DNA from: DAIPKP01 sp964545875
GTDB lineage: Bacteria; Synergistota; Synergistia; Synergistales; Aminiphilaceae
DNA: 64,000 bases
Assembly (NCBI GenBank): GCA_964545875.1
Contig: CAZJHH010000006.1
Span: forward strand, 1 to 64,000
Direction: 5' to 3'
The position numbers and the translations under genes are program-made. This document shows, piece by piece, positions 49,417-58,615 of this stretch. The notes under the pieces were generated by a model that did not search any database, had not been told where the DNA came from, and was given only the letters and a program-made list of their open reading frames with translations. Numbering within the stretch: position 1 is the stretch's first letter; the number at the start of each line of letters is the position of its first letter.

Positions 49417-52341
49417 GTGAAAAATCCCCGCAAGGATGTGTTACCCTTGAGTTTGCGATTAAAGACAACTCTCATGCTTCTCCTGGTGCTCATCCCGGTT
49501 ACGGGAATTCTGGGCATGTTCCTGGGGGTTGCCATTTTTCGGATAGAAGAAGAGTCCCAACGGCATAAAGGCCTTCTTCTTCGGGAGAGGGTACTGAACT
49601 CTCTCCGATCCCAGGAAACGGCACTGCGGCAAACCGCCCGGGGCCTTTTTACAACTCTCAGAGAAGATCCGGAGAACGCGTGCTCTGCGGAACGCCTTCA
49701 GCACCGGCGCAGCAAAGCGCTTCTCCACGGGGATCTCGTCCTCATGCTGGATTCCCGGGGAGAAATCCTCTGGCAAGAAGGGCTGGGCCCGCAGGAATCC
49801 CTTGTTCTCCCCCCCCTGGAAATCCTGATCAACCCTCCGGCATCGGAAGACGCCTTTCTTTTGGCAACTGCCGGAGAAAAAACCTTTCTTTTGGCGGGAA
49901 CTCCGCCCTCCTCCTCCGAAGAAGCCGAAGAGGAGGGTTACGAGGCCATGCTCTTTCTGGGAAAGACCCTCCGAACCCTTCTTCCCTGTTCGGAACCCAT
50001 AGGAAGCCCTCATAACCCCTGGGCCTTTCAATGCCTTTTTCTCACCGAGAAATCTTCAAGGATTTCCCCGAAAGACCTGGCTATTGTACACGAAATTGAC
50101 GGTTCCGGAAGCTCCTTGCTCCAGCTTTTTTCCCGAGAGGAAGGCCGAAGCTCTTTTCTGCTCCGAGGCTGGGACGGAAAACCCCAGGTTCTTCTGAGCT
50201 TCTCCCCCTCCTCTCCGGGCCGGAACTCTCAAATCAGACAAACTCTCATTTTCCATGGGATTTTACTCTTTATTCTGGGGATAAGCCTCTTCTTCCTCAT
50301 CGCCTTCGTTCTTCATCGGCTGATAATCCAAAGGCTCCATAAGCTTGCCGGCTTTCTCCATACCCTCGTTCAGGAAAGCCGTTTCGCTCCATCTCCCCAG
50401 CGGCTGGTTTCAAAGGGAACCGATGAAATCAGCAGAGTAGAACAAGGCATCAACACCCTTCTGGATACCCTTGGAGAGATCCGGCGGGAAGAACGCCAAA
50501 ACGAGCAGCAGCTTCTGGCCCTGGCGAACAACATTCCCGGAGCGGTCTACCGGAGCCGGGTGGACCGACAGTTCACCAAGATTTTCGTGAGCGAGAATTT
50601 CGAAACCCTCACGGGCTACAAAGTCAAGGACATCCTGGGCAATCACCGCATCACCATCACGGACATCGCCCATCCGGAAGATCGGGTCTATCTTCTCACC
50701 ACCTTCTGGAAACAGATCGAGGAACAGGAAACCTTCTCCATTCACTTCCGCATTCTCCGGAGCGACGGGGAATACATCTGGGTGCACGACTCCGGCCAGG
50801 TGACCCGAGATGAAACCACGGGAGAGCGGTTCATCGACGGGGTCATTCTGGACATGACGGAGCTCAAGAAAACCGAAATGCATCTGCAGGAAGAAAAAAA
50901 CCGTTACAAAGAACTTACGGACAGCCTTCCCCAAACCATTTTCGAAACGGACCTCAAGGGAATCGTCCGTTTTATGAACCGTAACGGCTTTGCGAGTTTC
51001 GGCTATCTTCCACGAGATCTGGAACACCGCCAGCTTTCCTGGCTGGATCTTTTCGAAGAAGATCACAAGATTACCGCCCGGCGCTGTATGAAGCGCCTCT
51101 TCGACGAGGACCGGGAAATCTCCACGGAGCTCAACGCCCGTACGGCCCGAGGCAAGGCCTTTCCTGCGGCGCTTTACATCAACCCGGTACGGCAGATGGG
51201 AGAAATCGAGGGAGTTCTCGGGATCATCATCGATCTTTCGGCTCAAAAGACCATGGAAGAAAAACTGCGTTTCCTCAGCATGCACGATTCTCTCACGGGA
51301 CTCTACAACCGGGCCTTCTTCGAGGAAGAGATGCACCGCATGGAAACCCGGCGTTTCGACCCTCTGGGAGCCGTCATGTGCGATCTCGACGGGCTCAAAC
51401 TGGTAAACGACATCATGGGACACGCTGCGGGAGATCGGCTTCTTATCGCCACGGCCTGCATTCTGCGCCAAACCTTCCGCAGTTCCGACATCATTGCCAG
51501 AATCGGGGGAGATGAATTCGCGGTACTTCTTCCTCAGTGTCCCAAAGAGCAAATGCATCACATCCTCGAAAGGCTTCAAAAAAACATGGAGGCCTATAAC
51601 GCCGGATCCGGAGCCATTCCCCTCAGCCTCTCCGTGGGGAGCACCTGCCGGGAAACCTCCAAAGAGGAGGCCGCCCCGATTTCTGTGGAAACTTTAATGA
51701 ACGAAGCGGATTCCAAAATGTACCGGCAGAAACTGCGTCAGAGCGCCCGGGTACGGAAAAACTTCGTGGAAAAACTGCATACCAACTTCTGCAATGCCGC
51801 CATGCCGAACGCTAAAGGCCACCAGCACCACGCCCGGGACATCATGCTTGCCTTTTGGAAGCATCTGGGAAAACCCGAAAGTGAAGAAGCCAACGTAGGA
51901 CTCTTCGCCCTCTTTCACGACATCGGCTATATCGGCATTCCTCCTGAAATTGCAGGAAAGCCCGGCCCTCTTACGAGTGAGGAATGGGAAATCATCTATC
52001 GGCATCCGGAAATCGGGCACCGCATCGCTCTCAGCTCGCCGGAACTCGCTCCCGTGGCGGAGTGGATTCTCAAGCATCACGAACGCTCAGATGGCAAGGG
52101 GTACCCCCTGGGCATCCAGGGAGAAGAAATCCCCGCAGCCTGTCTTCTCTTTGCACTGGTGGATGCCTACACCTGCATGATCAACCATCGCCCCTTCCAG
52201 AAAGCCTGCTCTCCGGAAGAGGCTTTCGAGGAAATCCGGCGTTATCGGGGAATCCAGTTCGACGCAACCTATACGGATATTTTTCTGGAGTTCATGGAAA
52301 GCCATCCGGAACTGCACCATGAATCTCCCGAAAATGCATGA
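49417..52341 (+). CDS. Membrane sensor with PAS, GGDEF and HD-GYP domains
   Basis: Protein of about 974 residues. Two transmembrane helices (about 17-40 and 277-305) frame a periplasmic sensor region; a HAMP-like segment, two PAS domains (about 365-490 and 490-620), a GGDEF domain (SMHDSLTGLYNRAFFEEEM, then MCDLDGLKLVNDIMGHAAGD, and IGGDEFAVL) and a C-terminal HD-GYP domain (LFHDIGYIGIPPEIAG, HHERSDGKGYPLGIQ) follow. Both output motifs look intact, so c-di-GMP may be made and degraded by one polypeptide. The start is uncertain: GTG 49417 lacks an SD; TTG 49447 has AAGGA ten bases ahead. A TATAAT at 49364-49369 may be its -10 element. Confidence 0.85.
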   Translation: MKNPRKDVLPLSLRLKTTLMLLLVLIPVTGILGMFLGVAIFRIEEESQRHKGLLLRERVLNSLRSQETALRQTARGLFTTLREDPENACSAERLQHRRSKALLHGDLVLMLDSRGEILWQEGLGPQESLVLPPLEILINPPASEDAFLLATAGEKTFLLAGTPPSSSEEAEEEGYEAMLFLGKTLRTLLPCSEPIGSPHNPWAFQCLFLTEKSSRISPKDLAIVHEIDGSGSSLLQLFSREEGRSSFLLRGWDGKPQVLLSFSPSSPGRNSQIRQTLIFHGILLFILGISLFFLIAFVLHRLIIQRLHKLAGFLHTLVQESRFAPSPQRLVSKGTDEISRVEQGINTLLDTLGEIRREERQNEQQLLALANNIPGAVYRSRVDRQFTKIFVSENFETLTGYKVKDILGNHRITITDIAHPEDRVYLLTTFWKQIEEQETFSIHFRILRSDGEYIWVHDSGQVTRDETTGERFIDGVILDMTELKKTEMHLQEEKNRYKELTDSLPQTIFETDLKGIVRFMNRNGFASFGYLPRDLEHRQLSWLDLFEEDHKITARRCMKRLFDEDREISTELNARTARGKAFPAALYINPVRQMGEIEGVLGIIIDLSAQKTMEEKLRFLSMHDSLTGLYNRAFFEEEMHRMETRRFDPLGAVMCDLDGLKLVNDIMGHAAGDRLLIATACILRQTFRSSDIIARIGGDEFAVLLPQCPKEQMHHILERLQKNMEAYNAGSGAIPLSLSVGSTCRETSKEEAAPISVETLMNEADSKMYRQKLRQSARVRKNFVEKLHTNFCNAAMPNAKGHQHHARDIMLAFWKHLGKPESEEANVGLFALFHDIGYIGIPPEIAGKPGPLTSEEWEIIYRHPEIGHRIALSSPELAPVAEWILKHHERSDGKGYPLGIQGEEIPAACLLFALVDAYTCMINHRPFQKACSPEEAFEEIRRYRGIQFDATYTDIFLEFMESHPELHHESPENA

Positions 52342-52405
52342 AAAAATTTAATGAAAACTGGAAAAGAACCAGCCGTAAAAACCGAGAAGAGGAGGGATGG
52401 GGATT

Positions 52406-53299
52406 ATGAAACACACCACAGCCCTGGCCATCGATCTGGGAGGACACACCATTTCGGCGGCTTTGGTGGAAGGAGGACGTATCCGGGAAATTCTCGAAGA
52501 GAATACGGTTCCCTCTCGGGAACTTGCCCCGGTAACCCGGCAAATTCGAGGAATTCTCGAACGATTCCGGGCCCCGGAAGCTCCCCTGGGAATCGGTGTT
52601 CCGGGTTTTCTCGACTCTCCCCGGGAGGTGCTGCGAAGCTCTCCCAACTTCCCCACCTGGCGCAGCGTACCTCTTAAAGAATTCTGGCAAAAGGAGCTTC
52701 ACCGAGAGGTACTGGTGGAAAACGACGCCAACTGCTACGCCTTGGGAGAGGGCTTTGCGGGAGAAGCCCGAGGTATGACGGATTATGCGGTATTCACCCT
52801 GGGTACGGGTATAGGAGGAGGTCTCGTGAGCGGAGGACACCTTATTACGGGCTTTCACGGCATGGGAGCGGAATCCGGCCATATCTGGACAAACCATGAA
52901 CGACTCTGCGCAGGAGGATGCGGCGGCAAGGGACATCTGGAATCTCTTGCGGGAGCGGACGGCATCGGGAAAACCGCTCGGAACCTTGGCCTTCCGGAAG
53001 ACGTGAAAAACTTCTGGGCCCTCCGAGAGAAAGATCCCCGGGCTTTTCAGGCCTGGGAAACCATTCTCACACACCTGGGAGGAGCCATCACCAGCGTTAT
53101 GCACCTTCTGGATCCGGAGGTGGTGGTGCTTGGAGGAGGCATCAGCCAGGCACCGGGACTTGTCCGTGCTCTGGAGGAGAAAATCCTTCCCCTTCTGGCC
53201 CTCCCTTTTCGGGAAGTACTGAATCTCCGTATAAGCTCCCTGGGAAAGGAAGCGCCTCTCTTCGGAGCGGCCTCCCTCTGGCTCGGGCAGATTTCTTGA
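52406..53299 (+). CDS. ROK-family sugar kinase/regulator
   Basis: ROK protein of 297 residues: phosphate-1 AIDLGGHTISAAL, ligand-binding VENDANCYALGEG, LGTGIGGGLVSGG, HMGAESGH-type segment GMGAESGHIW, and a zinc-like CAGGCGGKGHLE in place of the common CxCGxxGC motif. Length and motifs fit glucokinase/NagK-like kinases (no HTH). It is likely to phosphorylate glucose or N-acetyl sugar. ATG 52406 follows GGAGGGATGGGG; it lies 64 bases after the GGDEF/HD-GYP gene and is followed by a partner-switch operon. Confidence 0.82.
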   Translation: MKHTTALAIDLGGHTISAALVEGGRIREILEENTVPSRELAPVTRQIRGILERFRAPEAPLGIGVPGFLDSPREVLRSSPNFPTWRSVPLKEFWQKELHREVLVENDANCYALGEGFAGEARGMTDYAVFTLGTGIGGGLVSGGHLITGFHGMGAESGHIWTNHERLCAGGCGGKGHLESLAGADGIGKTARNLGLPEDVKNFWALREKDPRAFQAWETILTHLGGAITSVMHLLDPEVVVLGGGISQAPGLVRALEEKILPLLALPFREVLNLRISSLGKEAPLFGAASLWLGQIS

Positions 53300-53302
53300 G
53301 GC

Positions 53303-53330
53303 TTTCCGAAAAGCAATAACGTGGTACAAT
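53303..53330 (+). promoter_or_regulatory. Possible promoter of the RsbW/STAS genes
   Basis: TACAAT (53325-53330) with an upstream TGG (extended -10) and a weak -35, TTTCCG, 16 bases ahead. Confidence 0.35.
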
Positions 53331-53423
53331 TATTTCGATCTGTTCTAAAGGAGAAATTCTTCCCGGCAGATTACAAGGGGTTTTTCGGGAATAATCTTCG
53401 TCTGCCCGTAAAGGAGCTACTCT

Positions 53424-53843
53424 ATGGAAAGCCTGGAAAAGAATTTCCATTCCCGAAAAGAATTCGAGCTGCACGTTCGTATGATCCGGCATTTTCTCAC
53501 CACCCAGGGTTGTCATGGCTGCGATCTTCTTTTCGTGGCCATCAACGAGGCGGTGAACAATGCCCTCTTTCATGGAAATCAAAACGACTCCTCAAAAACG
53601 GTGTTTCTCCGTATTCTTCGGCACGGCAGGGAGCTTCGGGTTTTCATTCAGGACGAGGGAAACCGCCTGGATCGGGACATGTTTCTGCGGCATCGATCGA
53701 AAGAGGACGCGCATCCTCTTTCGGAGCATGGAAGAGGCTTTATGATTATGGAGGGATGCTGTGATCGACTCTCCTTTCCGGAACCCGGAACCATCTGCAT
53801 GACTGTGATTCTTAAGAAAGGCCCTGGAGAGATTTCGGCTTGA
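53424..53843 (+). CDS. RsbW/SpoIIAB-like anti-sigma regulatory factor kinase
   Basis: Protein of 139 residues with the GHKL ATPase motifs of serine-protein-kinase anti-sigma factors: N-box AINEAVNNALFHGN (Asn46), G1 box IQDEGNRLD and G2 box HGRGFMIMEG. It probably binds and/or phosphorylates the STAS protein encoded 39 bases downstream, in a partner-switch circuit. There is no sigma-factor gene adjacent, so the target could be elsewhere, or the pair may control another effector (for example a c-di-GMP enzyme). Confidence 0.82.
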   Translation: MESLEKNFHSRKEFELHVRMIRHFLTTQGCHGCDLLFVAINEAVNNALFHGNQNDSSKTVFLRILRHGRELRVFIQDEGNRLDRDMFLRHRSKEDAHPLSEHGRGFMIMEGCCDRLSFPEPGTICMTVILKKGPGEISA

Positions 53844-53882
53844 CGAAGGGCCAAGCGAACATTTTAAGGAGGGAATTCAGCC

Positions 53883-54185
53883 ATGAAAATGAATCTGAAT
53901 GTACAGGGAAATCGAATGGAAGCTCGCCTTTCGGGGTATATGTACGTGGAAGATGCTACCCAGTTCCGGGAAGAGGCCATTAAAAAGATGGGCGAGATAG
54001 TTTCCCATGTGGAAATTTACATGGGAGAACTTCAGTTCATCGACAGCGCCGGCATGGGAGTTCTCATTTCGCTCTACAAGCGCTGTGCCAAACGTGGAGG
54101 AACCGTGGTTCTTCACGATCTGCGGGGAAGCGTCAAGGAAGCTTTCGAACTCACCCGGCTGGATCAGATTTTTTCCATAAAATAA
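53883..54185 (+). CDS. STAS-domain anti-anti-sigma factor
   Basis: STAS protein of 100 residues. The phosphorylatable serine lies in the loop FIDSAGMGVLISL (Ser55), the canonical DSxG motif of SpoIIAA/RsbV. It is the presumed partner of the kinase encoded just upstream. GGAGGGAATT precedes the ATG. A strong terminator follows directly. Confidence 0.88.
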   Translation: MKMNLNVQGNRMEARLSGYMYVEDATQFREEAIKKMGEIVSHVEIYMGELQFIDSAGMGVLISLYKRCAKRGGTVVLHDLRGSVKEAFELTRLDQIFSIK

Positions 54186-54202
54186 AAGGGCAGTTTTCTG
54201 CA

Positions 54203-54239
54203 CTTCCCCCCGGAGCTTTCCAGGGGGAAGGTATTTTTT
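54203..54239 (+). terminator. Rho-independent terminator after STAS gene
   Basis: CTTCCCCC and GGGGGAAG (8 bp stem, 12-base loop) are followed by TTTTTT. The rest of the gap to 54427 carries the promoter listed next. Confidence 0.85.
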
Positions 54240-54374
54240 CAACCCCTTCTTTCGGGAAGGCGTCATCTTTCCCGAGAGGCTTTTTGTGTTTGCTTTTTCC
54301 GCTTCTCTCTTGCTGTTCCTCAAAAGATTTTCTATCCAAAAGACTTCTCAAAATGTCTGTTTTTGAAGGAATTC

Positions 54375-54383
54375 TGGTATAAT
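54375..54383 (+). promoter_or_regulatory. Extended -10 promoter of the RemB-gyrB transcript
   Basis: TGGTATAAT is a perfect TATAAT with the TGN extension; no -35 is needed or seen at 17 bases. The start of translation is about 40 bases further down. Confidence 0.6.
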
Positions 54384-54426
54384 CTGTAAGGTTGTACTCC
54401 TGCCTTTATGCAAGGAGGTAAGAGCC

Positions 54427-54681
54427 ATGATCATAGCTCTGGAAACGGGAAAGCCCCTCAGCCTCACCGAAGTGGTGGCCCTTGTCCGGGAAGGAAAACA
54501 CACCCGGGCCTACCTGAGAAATCACTCGGTATGCACCGTACATATAACCCCAAAAACCATCGCCAAACGGGATGCCCTTCTGGCGGCCCTTATCCGACAA
54601 GGAACAGCCAACAACGAAAAAACGGCACCACAGCCCCATGTGCGCATGGAAACACGACGTAAGGAGGAACACGAGGAATGA
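54427..54681 (+). CDS. Small RemB/DUF370-like protein upstream of gyrB
   Basis: Protein of 84 residues. In Firmicutes a RemB (YaaB) gene sits directly before gyrB; here too, with a four-base overlap into gyrB. The chain begins MIIALETGKPLSLTEVVALV and the segment VHITPKTIAKRDALL resembles the closing S-P-I-S-x-T-L-x-K-R motif of that family. RemB-like proteins are DNA-binding regulators in biofilm genes; function here unproven. The last 20 residues are charged and low in structure. Possible misassignment: an unrelated small protein coupled to gyrB. Confidence 0.55.
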   Translation: MIIALETGKPLSLTEVVALVREGKHTRAYLRNHSVCTVHITPKTIAKRDALLAALIRQGTANNEKTAPQPHVRMETRRKEEHEE

Positions 54682-56588
54682 ACGCTGCCACTGCCTCCCA
54701 GCAGTACACCGCAGAAAATATACAGATTCTCGAAGGTCTTGAGGCGGTACGCAAACGCCCGGGAATGTACATCGGAGACACCGCAAGCCGGGGGTTGCAT
54801 CACCTGGTTTACGAAATCGTAGACAACTCCCTGGACGAGGCTCTCGCGGGAATATGCGACAACGTGGAAGTCACTATCCATCCGGATAACAGCGTTTCCG
54901 TGGAAGACAACGGACGAGGAATCCCCGTGGACGAACACCCCACCATGGGCAAATCCGCCGCAGAAGTAGTGCTCACGGTACTCCATGCGGGAGGCAAGTT
55001 CGACAACAAAACCTACCAGGTTTCGGGAGGACTTCACGGAGTGGGACTCTCGGTGGTAAACGCCCTCTCGGAGTGGCTCCAGCTCACCATATGGAAAAAC
55101 GGCCAGGAATGGAAGCAGTCCTACCAGCGAGGCCTTCCCGTGGGCCCCCTCACTCCTGGAGAGGATACCACCCGTCGAGGAACCAAGATTCACTTTCTTC
55201 CGGACAGCCTCATCTTTCCTGAAATCAACTTTTCATGGGACATTCTCTCTTCCCGCCTTCGAGAGCTGGCCTTTCTCACTCCGGGAATCGCCATCACTCT
55301 TCGGGATCAGCGGCAGGAGAAGGAAACCCAATTCGCCTACGACGGAGGAATCCAATCCTTCGTGGAGCACCTGAACCGGGGTAAGGAAACCCTCTTCGCC
55401 CCTCCTCTTTCCATGTCGGGGGAAAAGGACGGCGTGCTCCTGGACGTGGCTATCCAGTACAATGACAGCTACATGGAGCGGCTCTTTCCCTTTGCGAACC
55501 TTATCCATACCATCGAGGGAGGCACCCACGTATCGGGGTTCCGCACCGCCCTCACCCGGGGCATCAACGAAATGGCCCGGCGGGAGAAGCTGCTCAAGGA
55601 AAAAGAACCCAACCTGACCGGGGAAGACCTTAAAGAAGGGCTCACTGCGGTCATCTCGATAAAGCTTCCGGATCCCCAGTTCGAGGGACAGACCAAAACC
55701 AAGCTCGGCAACGGCGAAATCAAGGGCATCGTGGATTCCATCGTCTACGACTCTCTCCTCAACCTCCTGGAGGATCGTCCCGAAGCTCTCAAGCCCATCG
55801 TAAACAACGCTCTCAAGGCCCGCCAGGCCCGGGAAGCCGCCAAAAAGGCCCGGGAGCTGGTGCGGCGCAAATCCGCCCTTTCCAGCTTCGACCTTCCGGG
55901 AAAGCTGGCGGATTGTTCCGGCAAGGATCCTCAAAACTCGGAAATTTACATCGTGGAGGGAAACAGCGCCGGAGGGAGCGCCAAACAGGGCCGGGACCGT
56001 AACTTTCAGGCCATTCTCCCTCTGCGGGGAAAAATTCTCAACGTGGAAAAGGCCCGGCTGGACCGAGCCCTGAGCAACAACGAAATCCGTACCATCATCC
56101 AGGCTCTGGGCTGCGGCGTGGGAGACGAGTTCGACATCACCCGGCTGCGATACCACCGCACCATTATCATGACCGACGCAGACGTGGACGGGGCTCATAT
56201 CCGCACCCTCCTGCTGACCCTCTTTTTCCGGTTCATGCCCCAAATCATCGAACAGGGGCACCTCTTCGTAGCCCAACCTCCCCTCTACCGGATCCAGGCG
56301 GGAAAATCCGTGAACTACTGCTACACGGAAAAACAGCTCCGGGAAATCACGGAATCCCTGGAAGGAAAGAAATATATTCTTCAGCGTTACAAAGGCCTCG
56401 GAGAGATGAACCCTGAACAACTCTGGGAAACCACCATGGATCCCGCAGGACGAGTTCTCAAACGGGTGGAGATCGACGATGCCGTGGCAGCGGACGAGGC
56501 CTTCAGCATCCTCATGGGAGACAAGGTGGAGCCAAGACGGGATTTCATCGAAAAACACGCCCGGAACGTGCGAAATTTGGACGTATAA
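54678..56588 (+). CDS. gyrB: DNA gyrase subunit B
   Basis: Type-II topoisomerase ATPase subunit of 636 residues. ATP site: EIVDNSLDEAL, VEDNGRGIPVD, GGLHGVGLSVVNALS. TOPRIM: EGNSAGGSAKQGRDR and MTDADVDGAHI; C-terminal GLGEMNPEQLWETTMDP. It matches gyrase rather than ParE: RNFQAILPLRGKILNVEKAR and the RYKGLGEM segment. The ATG overlaps the stop of the RemB-like gene. Terminator follows; gyrA is not in the window. Confidence 0.97.
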   Translation: MNAATASQQYTAENIQILEGLEAVRKRPGMYIGDTASRGLHHLVYEIVDNSLDEALAGICDNVEVTIHPDNSVSVEDNGRGIPVDEHPTMGKSAAEVVLTVLHAGGKFDNKTYQVSGGLHGVGLSVVNALSEWLQLTIWKNGQEWKQSYQRGLPVGPLTPGEDTTRRGTKIHFLPDSLIFPEINFSWDILSSRLRELAFLTPGIAITLRDQRQEKETQFAYDGGIQSFVEHLNRGKETLFAPPLSMSGEKDGVLLDVAIQYNDSYMERLFPFANLIHTIEGGTHVSGFRTALTRGINEMARREKLLKEKEPNLTGEDLKEGLTAVISIKLPDPQFEGQTKTKLGNGEIKGIVDSIVYDSLLNLLEDRPEALKPIVNNALKARQAREAAKKARELVRRKSALSSFDLPGKLADCSGKDPQNSEIYIVEGNSAGGSAKQGRDRNFQAILPLRGKILNVEKARLDRALSNNEIRTIIQALGCGVGDEFDITRLRYHRTIIMTDADVDGAHIRTLLLTLFFRFMPQIIEQGHLFVAQPPLYRIQAGKSVNYCYTEKQLREITESLEGKKYILQRYKGLGEMNPEQLWETTMDPAGRVLKRVEIDDAVAADEAFSILMGDKVEPRRDFIEKHARNVRNLDV

Positions 56589-56614
56589 GAACACGCCATA
56601 AAAGCTCACATAAA

Positions 56615-56657
56615 AACCGACGGGACAAATCGCCGTATTTGCCCCGTCGGTTTTTTT
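56615..56657 (+). terminator. Rho-independent terminator after gyrB
   Basis: AACCGACGGG-ACAAAT and ATTTG-CCCCGTCGGTT pair with one bulge, followed by TTTTTTT. Confidence 0.9.
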
Positions 56658-56719
56658 CACTTCTCCTGAAGAAGGAACACCCTCGAAAGACCTCTTATGA
56701 CACCCTAAAGCTATAATTT

Positions 56720-58615
56720 TTATTCGTGTTCAGCGTTTTTTCCCGCAAGTTCCTGGGACTGTAGGCAGAGATCCCGGGTAGTTCCTGCAATGCTGCTGGA
56801 AATTTCCGCCACATGTTCCGTAAGAGATGCCACTTCGGAGAAGGATCGGGATGCATTTTCGATGGCCCCTTCAATGACTCCGAAGGATCCCAGAACATCT
56901 TGCGAATAGGGGCTTATCTTTTCCGCCTCGGTACGGGATTTTTCGGCAAGCTTTTTTACCTCCTCCGCCACTACGGCAAAACCCTTACCCGCTTCTCCCG
57001 CCCGAGCGGCTTCGATAGCGGCATTCAGCGCCAGAAGCCCCGTCTGCTTGGCTATGGAGCCTATGGACTCCACAATGGGATCAAACTGGCTCATCTTCTC
57101 CGAGGCTTTTCCCACGGTATCCAGGATATTGCCCAGACTCTTGCGCTGCTCCTCCACCCGGCAGGCAAGATCCTCCATCATCTCCTGGAGGGATGTGCCG
57201 TGGGCTCCGAAACTTTCGAGTTTCTGGTTGAGCTCCTTTGCAAGGGAACGGTTATTTTGGTACAGCCCCTCCAGCTGCTCCTTCGCCGTATGGGCTTCCT
57301 CACCCATACGGCGCATCTCTTCCTGGTTCGTCTCCAGTTCCTTATAGCTGTAGTAGTGGCAGTTTTCCGGCTTGTTGAGCCCCTGAGATATGGCAATAGC
57401 CATGGCTTCGCAACTCCCGTAACCACAGGAGGAACAGTTGTAAAAATCCTTTTTCTCCGTTTTATGCATACTCTCGTATATTTTCTGGAGCTCTCTGTCT
57501 CCAGGGCGGGGAATGGATGCGGAAGAAGAACGATTTTCATAACGCCGATCATACAATCCGGGAGACCAATAGTTATCGATGGTGGCGTGAAGCCCCTCCC
57601 TCTTTTTGCTCTTGTTCCAGCGCTGCCGGAGCTCCTGATTACGCCGCTCCACCGCGCTTTCAAGATCATCCTGTGGTTCGCTCCGCCTAGGTGTGGCGGG
57701 GCCTCCGTTACACCCCATTTCGCAGTTCAGGCAATCCACTAGAAGAGGGGCCGTTTTACGGTCGATGCTCCCTTTCAGCTTTTCCAGGTAGGGATATATG
57801 GCATGGGATCCTTCGATTTTACGGGTTCTTTCGTAAAGTTCGGGAATTTCCCTGGCTGCGGTACGCAGCAATCCCCCAGGGGAAGAGAAAAGCACCGCCC
57901 GCTCTGCCGGAGGATTGTCATAATCGGTTTCGGGAAACTGGCGAAGATTCACCCGATTCTCCCGAAACCAGGTATCCAGAGAAGTATACGTGACATTGTA
58001 ATCCCCCAACCCCGTCTCTTGAAACTCCCGTTTTTTAGCGTAGCAGGGAGAAAGAACAACCACTCTGCAGGAATCATACTGGGGATAGTATCGCTTGATC
58101 ATTTTTATAGTATGAAGCATGGGGCTGTCCGCCGGAGCAAGATGCGGAAGAAGCTCGGGGTGATAGAGCTGAATATAGGTAACGATGGCAGGACAGGGCT
58201 GGGCGATGACCGTGGCAGGGTCGTTTCGCTTTATATATTCCAGATAAGACTTTACGGTTAGCTCCGCTCCGAAGCTGACATCGAAAATCGCTTTTATCCC
58301 CAGGCTCTTGAGCCACCCGTTGAGCTGGAGATAGTTACCGGGAAAATTCGCCGCCACCGCAGGAGCTACGATGGCCACCATGGGAACGTTCCTCTTTGAA
58401 TCCTCAAGAAACTGATCGAAATCATCCACCCCGTACCGCGCCCCGTGAGTGCATGCGTTTATGCAGGCACCACAGCCAATACAGAGATTCGGATTCATGG
58501 ATACATGGTCCCCGCTTGCATCATTACAGAATTTGGCTGGACAGACAGATATACAGGCATGACAGTTAACGCATTTTTCTGGATCCACCGCTATGACTTG
58601 AGCCAAATCTCTCAC
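56720..58615 (-). CDS. [FeFe]-hydrogenase-like sensor fused to an MCP signalling domain
   Basis: Soluble protein of 631 residues with an unusual domain string: two 4Fe-4S ferredoxin motifs (Cys15-18-21-25 and Cys45-48-51-55), a [FeFe]-hydrogenase large-subunit-like domain with reduced H-cluster motifs (AQPCPAIVTYIQ, LSPCYAKKREFQ, CLNCEMGCNGGP), a small 4Fe-4S module (CSSCGYGSC ... PENC), a coiled coil, and a C-terminal MCP signalling domain (LLALNAAIEAARAGEAGKGF, AVVAEEVKKLAEKSR). The MCP part has the conserved hairpin but no transmembrane helix or periplasmic domain. Such HydS-like proteins are thought to sense H2 or redox and pass the signal on. No CheA/CheW gene or flagellar gene is in the window. 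Upstream is an AT-rich gap. Confidence 0.85.
   Translation of the reverse strand: MRDLAQVIAVDPEKCVNCHACISVCPAKFCNDASGDHVSMNPNLCIGCGACINACTHGARYGVDDFDQFLEDSKRNVPMVAIVAPAVAANFPGNYLQLNGWLKSLGIKAIFDVSFGAELTVKSYLEYIKRNDPATVIAQPCPAIVTYIQLYHPELLPHLAPADSPMLHTIKMIKRYYPQYDSCRVVVLSPCYAKKREFQETGLGDYNVTYTSLDTWFRENRVNLRQFPETDYDNPPAERAVLFSSPGGLLRTAAREIPELYERTRKIEGSHAIYPYLEKLKGSIDRKTAPLLVDCLNCEMGCNGGPATPRRSEPQDDLESAVERRNQELRQRWNKSKKREGLHATIDNYWSPGLYDRRYENRSSSASIPRPGDRELQKIYESMHKTEKKDFYNCSSCGYGSCEAMAIAISQGLNKPENCHYYSYKELETNQEEMRRMGEEAHTAKEQLEGLYQNNRSLAKELNQKLESFGAHGTSLQEMMEDLACRVEEQRKSLGNILDTVGKASEKMSQFDPIVESIGSIAKQTGLLALNAAIEAARAGEAGKGFAVVAEEVKKLAEKSRTEAEKISPYSQDVLGSFGVIEGAIENASRSFSEVASLTEHVAEISSSIAGTTRDLCLQSQELAGKNAEHE

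Noticed and set aside
55233..56660. 475-codon open frame on the minus strand within gyrB
   Set aside because: Antisense shadow of gyrB, which is conserved throughout; the translation carries no family motif.
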